A DNA stretch of 64,000 nucleotides, taken from NCBI RefSeq assembly GCF_013778305.1, contig NZ_JACEIC010000002.1, positions 2,443,669 to 2,507,668 on the forward strand, given 5' to 3'. Numbering within the stretch: the stretch's first letter is position 1; each line of letters opens with the position of its first letter. A program made the position numbers and the translations under genes. The notes beneath the pieces were generated by a model. It saw nothing but the letters and a program-made list of their open reading frames with translations, was not told the origin of the DNA and searched no databases. This DNA comes from Nocardioides agri (GTDB taxonomy: Bacteria > Actinomycetota > Actinomycetes > Propionibacteriales > Nocardioidaceae). Positions 57,097 to 64,000 of this stretch are shown here, piece by piece.

Positions 57097-58322
57097 GGGG
57101 GCTGCTGGTCGGGGCCGCGGCGGCCGCGGCCCTGCCGCTCGCCGTACCCGCACCGGCGCACGCCGCCGACAACGACTGCGCGGCCGTCGACGCCACCACG
57201 CCGGCGAGCGACACCCGCCGACCGAGCGCGCCGTACGCGCTCCTCGGCATGGAGTCCGCCCAGCGCGCTGCCGGGAAGGCCGCCGACCCGGTGCGGGTGG
57301 CCGTGCTCTCCTCGGGCATCGCCGGGGACCTGCCCGTGCGCACCGCGGTGGACCGCTCCGGAGCCAGCGGGGAGGTCGTCGACCCCCAGGGCACGATCGT
57401 CGCCGGCCTGGTCGCCGGGCCGAGGCGGTCCGACGGCGGCGAGGTCGGGTTCGCGCCGGAGGCCCAGCTCGTCGACGTGCGCGTCTTCGTCGACCGCACG
57501 TCCGACGAGTCCCGCGAGCAGCCCTCGACGCCGGCGCTCGTCGACGGTCTGGAGTGGGTCGCCCAGCAGGCCGGCCGGGAGCGGATCGGCGTCGCCGTCG
57601 TGCCGTTCGTCGTCGGGGGGAGCCCGCAGCTGCGGGCCGCCGTCCGGGCGGTGCGCGACGCCGGCGTCGTCCTGGTCGCCGCGAGCGGCGACCGGCCCGC
57701 CGAGGGTGCGTCCTTCGCGGCCGAGTTCGAGGACCCGCCCGCCCGCGACGAGGACGGCGGGCCGCTGTTCTTCCCGGCCGGGTACGACGGCGTCGTCGCC
57801 GTCAACGCCACCGGCACCGGCGACCCGGCCGGCGCCCTGGCGAGCGTGGTCCCCAACTCCCGCACCACGGTCGCCGCGCCGACGTACGACGCGGTGTCCT
57901 ACGGCCTCAACGGCGCGACGTGCCTGGTCCGGCCGACCTCGACGGCCGCGGCCGCGGCCGAGGTGGCCGGCGTCGTCGCCCTCCTGCGGCAGCGCTACCC
58001 CGACGACACCGTCGCCCAGGTCGTCACCCGGCTGGTCGACAGCGCCGACGGCACCCCCGACGGTCCGACGCCGATGACCGGCGCCGGAGTCGTGCAGCCC
58101 GCCGAGGCGCTCACCCGCCTGCTCGCCCCCACGCGCGCGGGCGAGGTGGAGCGCACCGTCGCGCAGGCCGACAGCGGTGCTCCGGCCGCCGCCCCCGAGG
58201 ACCCGGTCGACCTGCTCGCCGGTGCCCGCCACGACGCGGTCTGGTGGGGCCTGATCGGCGGCGGCGTGCTCGTCCTCGCCCTGCTGCTGCGCCCGGTGCT
58301 GGCGCGCCGCTCGCACCGCTGA
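57087..58322 (+). CDS. mycP: Mycosin (MycP)-family protein lacking the catalytic triad
   Basis: The 411-residue subtilisin-fold protein has a signal peptide (cleavage near AHAA) and a C-terminal transmembrane anchor (LIGGGVLVLALLLRPVL), the MycP layout. The catalytic positions are changed. Asp of the DTG motif is Ser75 (VAVLSSG), His of HGT is Gln101 (DPQGTIVAG) and the oxyanion Asn region reads VAASGD (Asp202). Only the Ser of the TS motif remains (Ser285, RPTSTAAAAAEVAG). Proteolysis is therefore not expected. Mycosins are known to stabilise the ESX complex independently of cleavage, which may be the retained role. The frame is intact, so this is not a pseudogene. Confidence 0.85.
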   Translation: MRVRGLLVGAAAAAALPLAVPAPAHAADNDCAAVDATTPASDTRRPSAPYALLGMESAQRAAGKAADPVRVAVLSSGIAGDLPVRTAVDRSGASGEVVDPQGTIVAGLVAGPRRSDGGEVGFAPEAQLVDVRVFVDRTSDESREQPSTPALVDGLEWVAQQAGRERIGVAVVPFVVGGSPQLRAAVRAVRDAGVVLVAASGDRPAEGASFAAEFEDPPARDEDGGPLFFPAGYDGVVAVNATGTGDPAGALASVVPNSRTTVAAPTYDAVSYGLNGATCLVRPTSTAAAAAEVAGVVALLRQRYPDDTVAQVVTRLVDSADGTPDGPTPMTGAGVVQPAEALTRLLAPTRAGEVERTVAQADSGAPAAAPEDPVDLLAGARHDAVWWGLIGGGVLVLALLLRPVLARRSHR

Positions 58323-58377
58323 GCACCCGCCGCGACGACGAACGGCGCCGCACCCGCGAGTGCGACGCCGTCGGCGA

Positions 58378-58465
58378 TGGCGGAGGTAGGGGGATTCGAA
58401 CCCCCGAGGGCGTTAACCCAACCCGCTTTCCAAGCGAGCGCCATAGGCCACTAGGCGATACCTCC
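58378..58465 (-). tRNA. tRNA-Ser (anticodon GGA), CCA encoded
   Basis: On the minus strand GGAGGTA pairs with TACCTCC, the discriminator is G and CCA is encoded. The anticodon loop TTGGAAA gives GGA. A long variable arm and T-arm GGTTCGAATCC are present. It lies between the mycosin gene and the SRP RNA gene. Confidence 0.95.
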
Positions 58466-58532
58466 GCGGAGGAGCGTACCGGTGCGCGTACGGCGCCGCG
58501 AAATCGGCTGCCCGGACCGCAGGGGCAAGAAA

Positions 58533-58622
58533 AGGCCCCCCGCGTACCCGACAGAGCTCACTTACCCTTGCTGCCTTCCGGCCCTGGGGGAGTTGGGCGA
58601 GATGCCGCCACGCGGGGGGTTG
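58533..58622 (-). ncRNA. ffs: Signal recognition particle RNA (small bacterial type)
   Basis: The minus-strand transcript folds into one long hairpin: CCCCCCGCGT near the 5' end pairs with ACGCGGGGGG near the 3' end. The apical part contains AGGGCCGGAAGGCAGCAAGGG, that is the GGAA tetraloop and the conserved Ffh-binding internal loop. A CTTTTCTTG stretch follows as terminator. Adjacent position to dnaX is usual in actinobacteria. End points are estimated to within a few bases. Confidence 0.88.
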
Positions 58623-58723
58623 CCGCCGAGTGTAGGTGAGCCCGTCGCGGCGCTCCAAGACGGGGCCGGGGCACGGGCGGATCCGCGCGGGACGCCCGCC
58701 TACCGGCTGTCGGCCCCGCTGGT

Positions 58724-58729
58724 TAGGGT
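58724..58729 (+). promoter_or_regulatory. -10 box TAGGGT of a leaderless promoter (dnaX)
   Basis: TAGGGT ends six bases before the GTG start of dnaX, with no ribosome site between. This matches the leaderless geometry of 4015-4020, 4507-4512 and 24502-24507. Confidence 0.45.
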
Positions 58730-58735
58730 TCAGGC

Positions 58736-60754
58736 GTGGAGTCCCCCCTCGCCCTGTACCGCCGATACCGGCCGGAGACCTTCGCCGAGGTCATCGGGCA
58801 GGACCACGTCACCGAGCCCCTGCGCGCCGCGCTGGCCAACAACCGGGTCAACCACGCCTACCTCTTCTCCGGACCGCGCGGGTGCGGCAAGACCACCAGC
58901 GCGCGCATCCTGGCCCGCGCCCTCAACTGCGAGCAGGCGCCGATCGCCGACCCGTGCGGCGAGTGCGACAGCTGCCGCGACCTGGCTCGCGGGGGGCCGG
59001 GGTCGATCGACGTCATCGAGATCGACGCCGCGTCCCACGGCGGCGTCGACGACGCCCGCGACCTGCGCGAGAAGGCCTTCTTCGCGCCGGTGCGCAGCCG
59101 CTACAAGGTCTACATCATCGACGAGGCGCACATGGTGACCACGCAGGGCTTCAACGCCCTGCTCAAGCTGGTCGAGGAGCCGCCCCCGCACCTGCGCTTC
59201 ATCTTCGCCACGACCGAGCCGGAGAAGGTGCTGCCGACGATCCGGTCGCGCACCCACCACTACCCGTTCCGGCTGATCCCGCCGCGGCTGCTCTCGTCGT
59301 ACCTCGGCGAGCTCTGCGACAAGGAGGGCGTGAGCATCGAGCCCGCCGCGCTGCCGCTGGTCGTGCGCGCCGGTGGCGGCTCGGCCCGCGACACCCTCTC
59401 GGTGCTCGACCAGCTGCTCGGCGGCGCCGGCCCGCAGGGCGTGACCTACGACCTCGCCACCGGGCTGCTCGGCTACACCCCCGACACCCTGCTCGACGAC
59501 GTGGTCGACGCGTTCGCCGCCGGTGACGGCGCGGCCGTGTTCGGCGTCGTCGACAAGGTGATCGAGACCGGTCAGGACCCCCGCCGGTTCACCGAGGACC
59601 TGCTCCGCCGGCTGCGCGACCTGGTGATCGTCGCGGCGGTCCCCGACGCGCCCGCGACCGGCCTCATCGACGTGTCCGAGGACCAGGGCGAGCGGCTGGT
59701 CGCCCAGGCGGCCCGCTTCGGACCCTCCGAGCTGACCCGGGCGGCCGACCTGGTCGCCACCGGGCTGACCGAGATGCGCGGCGCGACCGCGCCGCGGCTG
59801 CTCCTCGAGCTGCTCTGTGCCCGGGTGCTGCTGCCCGGGGCCGACGACGCCACCGACGGGGTGCTCGCCCGCCTCGACCGGCTCGAGAAGCGGATGTCGA
59901 TCAGCGGCGGGGCGCCGACCCCGACCGTCGCCGCCCCCGCCCCGCCCGCCCAGGACCGGCCGGCCCCGCCCGTCGACCGACCCTCGGCGCCCGATCCGGC
60001 CGCCGCGCGCCCGGAGCCCGCCCAGCCGTCCCGGCCGACCGTGGAGCCGGTCGCCGAGTCGGCTCCCACGCCGACCGTCGAGGCTCCTGACCCGGTCGTC
60101 GAGCCCCCCGCGCCGGAGCCGGAGCCGGCACCGGCCGCGCCGGCCGCGAGCGGCGGCCTCACGCTGGTCGACGTACGCCGGCTGTGGCCCGACATCGTCG
60201 ACCGCACCAAGGGGATGCGCCGCCTGGCGTGGATGCACCTCACCCAGAACTGCCAGGTGGTCTCGGTCGACGGCTCCTCGCTGACGCTGGGCTTCACCAA
60301 CGCCGGTGCCCGCGACTCCTTCGTCAGCGCCGGCTGCGACGACGTGCTGCGCCAGGCCGCGGTCGACATCGTCGGCGCCAGCTGGAAGATCGAGACGATC
60401 GTCGACCCGGGCGCCACTCCGGAGAGCGCGCCGACGGTGACCCGGTCGGCGGTCGCCGAGGCGCCGTCGGCGCCGGAGCCCGCCGCGCCTGCGGCCCCCG
60501 CGCCGGAGAGCCCGCCGCCGTGGGACCCGCCGGCCGAGGAGGGCGGTCCGAGCGCCATCGCCGCCGCGCGGGAGGCGATCCAGCAGACCCGGTCGGCCGA
60601 CCAGGAGCGGGAGCCGGCCGGCACCGAGTGGGCCGACGCCGACGCCGAGGCCCACCCCGACGACGTGGACGCCGACCACCAGGGCATGAGCACCGCCGAG
60701 CTGCTCCAGCGCGAGCTCGGGGCGCAGATGATCGAGGAGATCCGGCACCAGTGA
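58736..60754 (+). CDS. dnaX: DNA polymerase III subunit gamma/tau
   Basis: The 672-residue clamp-loader ATPase begins MESPLALYRRYRPETFAEVIGQ. It shows Walker A GPRGCGKTTSARIL, the four-cysteine zinc module (NCEQAPIADPCGECDSCRD), Walker B VYIIDEAHMV and the SRC-related sensor TIRSRTHHYPF. After the three clamp-loader domains (to ~370) a Pro/Ala/Glu-rich linker and a C-terminal tau-like domain follow (GLTLVDVRRLWPDIVDRTKG). It loads the beta clamp and ties the replisome together. No slippery heptamer for a gamma frameshift was noticed. The downstream gene order ybaB-recR is classical. Confidence 0.96.
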   Translation: MESPLALYRRYRPETFAEVIGQDHVTEPLRAALANNRVNHAYLFSGPRGCGKTTSARILARALNCEQAPIADPCGECDSCRDLARGGPGSIDVIEIDAASHGGVDDARDLREKAFFAPVRSRYKVYIIDEAHMVTTQGFNALLKLVEEPPPHLRFIFATTEPEKVLPTIRSRTHHYPFRLIPPRLLSSYLGELCDKEGVSIEPAALPLVVRAGGGSARDTLSVLDQLLGGAGPQGVTYDLATGLLGYTPDTLLDDVVDAFAAGDGAAVFGVVDKVIETGQDPRRFTEDLLRRLRDLVIVAAVPDAPATGLIDVSEDQGERLVAQAARFGPSELTRAADLVATGLTEMRGATAPRLLLELLCARVLLPGADDATDGVLARLDRLEKRMSISGGAPTPTVAAPAPPAQDRPAPPVDRPSAPDPAAARPEPAQPSRPTVEPVAESAPTPTVEAPDPVVEPPAPEPEPAPAAPAASGGLTLVDVRRLWPDIVDRTKGMRRLAWMHLTQNCQVVSVDGSSLTLGFTNAGARDSFVSAGCDDVLRQAAVDIVGASWKIETIVDPGATPESAPTVTRSAVAEAPSAPEPAAPAAPAPESPPPWDPPAEEGGPSAIAAAREAIQQTRSADQEREPAGTEWADADAEAHPDDVDADHQGMSTAELLQRELGAQMIEEIRHQ

Positions 60755-60785
60755 TGCAGCACCAGACCAACCGAGAGGTGACCCG

Positions 60786-61163
60786 ATGAGCCAGAACCCC
60801 TTCGAGGCGCTCGGAGGCGGAGGGTTCGACATGAACGCCCTGCTCCAGCAGGCGCAGCAGATGCAGGAGCAGCTGGCCAGCGCGCAGGCCCGGCTCGCGG
60901 AGTCGACCGTCGACGGCACGGTCGCCGGCGGCGCCGTCACCGCGACGGTCAACGGCGTCGGCGAGCTGGTCGGCGTCGAGATCAAGGCCGGCGGGTTCGA
61001 CGGGAGCGACCCCGACGACCTGGCCGACCTCGCCGACATGATCGTGGCGGCCTACCGCGACGCGAAGGCGCAGGCCGACGCGCTCGCCAGCGAGGCCCTC
61101 GGGCCCCTCGCGGGCGGACTGCCCGAGACCCCGCCGGGTGCGCCCGGCCAGCTCGGCTTCTAA
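60786..61163 (+). CDS. YbaB/EbfC family nucleoid-associated protein
   Basis: The 125-residue protein has an N-terminal Gln-rich helix ([21 protein letters not shown]) followed by the beta-sheet [20 protein letters not shown] and a helix ending in [17 protein letters not shown]. It is a homodimeric DNA-binding protein of the EbfC type, conserved between dnaX and recR. The ATG is preceded by GAGAGGTGACC, a fair ribosome site, 31 bases after dnaX. The extended Gly/Pro C-terminus is typical for actinobacteria. Confidence 0.95.
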   Translation: MSQNPFEALGGGGFDMNALLQQAQQMQEQLASAQARLAESTVDGTVAGGAVTATVNGVGELVGVEIKAGGFDGSDPDDLADLADMIVAAYRDAKAQADALASEALGPLAGGLPETPPGAPGQLGF

Positions 61164-61174
61164 GAGGACCGGCG

Positions 61175-61766
<592 letters not shown>

Positions 61767-61774
<8 letters not shown>

Positions 61775-62378
61775 GCTGCAACCCGAGGTGACCGCGCTCG
61801 ACTCCGAGACCCTGGAGTTCGCGAGCCAGATCGCCGACCAGGTGGAGAGCTTCCTGATCGCCCTGCGGGCGATCGCGCAGGAGGCCGACGGCGGCCGGGC
61901 GATCTCGCTGCTGCTCCTGGAGATCAGCCAGGTGCTGCTCGCCGGCGCGCGGCTGGGCGCCCAGCAGGACTTCACGCCGATCGCCGAGTACCAGCCCGAT
62001 GTGGGGCCCGAGGCCGACCTCGACGAGATGCGGCTGCGCCTCGCCGACATGCTCGGGCCGGTCGACACCTACGGCCTGGTCTTCGACCCCTACGTGCCGG
62101 AGCTGACCGAGAGCCAGCTCTCCGACGACCTCACCAGCATCGCCTCCGACCTCGAGAACGGACTGCGCCACTACCGGCTCGGCAACGTCACCGAGGCGCT
62201 GTGGTGGTGGCAGTTCTCCTACGTCTCCTCGTGGGGCAACCTCGCGGGCGTCGCGCTCAACGCGCTGCTGTCGATCGTGGCCCACGACCGCCTCGACGCC
62301 GACCTGCCGGTCGACGAGGAGGAGCAGATCGCGGTCGCGGATGAGATGCTCGAATCGGGGGACACGCCCGCTCGATAG
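61767..62378 (+). CDS. DUF5063-like conserved protein
   Basis: The 203-residue, mostly helical, acidic protein contains [19 protein letters not shown] and SEDDLTSI-type loops ([19 protein letters not shown]). A Trp-rich centre, [17 protein letters not shown], is characteristic of the DUF5063 family that follows recR in many genomes. The ATG overlaps the recR stop region by eight bases and has GGAAGG upstream. Its function is unknown. The conserved position in the dnaX-recR operon suggests a link to DNA repair or to the metabolic gene lysC that follows. Confidence 0.85.
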
Positions 62379-62416
62379 AATCGGGCGGAACTTCCCCGAC
62401 CATCGAGGACCGCACC

Positions 62417-64000
<1,584 letters not shown>

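Noticed and set aside
57087..58322. Mycosin gene as a pseudogene
   Set aside because: Despite loss of catalytic residues the frame is uninterrupted, signal peptide and TM anchor are intact and the gene overlaps eccB, so it is probably expressed and functional in a non-catalytic way.

Overview
The window is chromosomal DNA of a high-GC Gram-positive actinobacterium. The set of ESX/type VII secretion genes, KstR-like operators, the ffs-dnaX-ybaB-recR-lysC-asd order, a rhamnose operon ending in lutABC and many leaderless genes fit a Nocardioides-like member of the Nocardioidaceae. This is inferred from gene content; no 16S gene is present.

Layout. 1-3.9 kb: the 3' part of a tightly overlapping catabolic operon (FAH-family hydrolase, aldehyde dehydrogenase, one- and two-domain VOC proteins including an extradiol dioxygenase, SDR). 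4-10.5 kb: single genes (P-loop kinase-like protein, VOC protein, GH1 glycosidase, alpha/beta hydrolase, glutamate-synthase-like FMN protein, FUSC-type membrane protein). 10.6-24.5 kb: a complete L-rhamnose module. A LacI-type repressor is divergent from the ABC ATPase, two permeases, binding protein, mutarotase, isomerase, a fused rhamnulose-1-phosphate aldolase/lactaldehyde dehydrogenase, rhamnulokinase and LutABC. Together they take rhamnose through rhamnulose-1-phosphate to DHAP plus L-lactaldehyde, then lactate, then pyruvate. The promoter carries a CRP/GlxR-like box and a LacI-like palindrome.

24.5-27.9 kb: tadA with an unusual C-terminal extension, a secreted CocE/NonD hydrolase, a DinB-like protein and tRNA-Ser(CGA). 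27.9-32.3 kb: an accessory island of visibly lower GC directly behind that tRNA. It holds a transposase remnant, a LexA-box-preceded three-gene operon (small protein, winged-helix/Panacea-like protein, proteasome-type Ntn-hydrolase) and, convergent with it, a large AvcD/DcdV-type anti-phage deaminase. This is the best candidate for an undescribed defence system.

32.3-47.9 kb: a heparinase-like secreted protein, gamma-carbonic anhydrase, enoyl-CoA hydratase, MoxR/VWA pair, a WXG-like/lipase-like module that may be a type VII effector set, aminotransferase, KstD-like flavoprotein with a KstR-like operator, redoxin, K+/H+ antiporter and small conserved genes. 48-58.3 kb: an ESX locus with eccC divergent from eccD1, two WXG100 genes, eccD2, eccB and a mycosin whose catalytic residues are lost; no eccE or eccA is seen. 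58.3-64 kb: tRNA-Ser(GGA), SRP RNA, dnaX, ybaB, recR, a DUF5063-like gene, lysC and the start of asd.

Two families of palindromic intergenic repeats were found. One is an 88-bp element with two copies, each between convergent genes. The other is a roughly 65-bp GTCGAGTGACG element with two copies.
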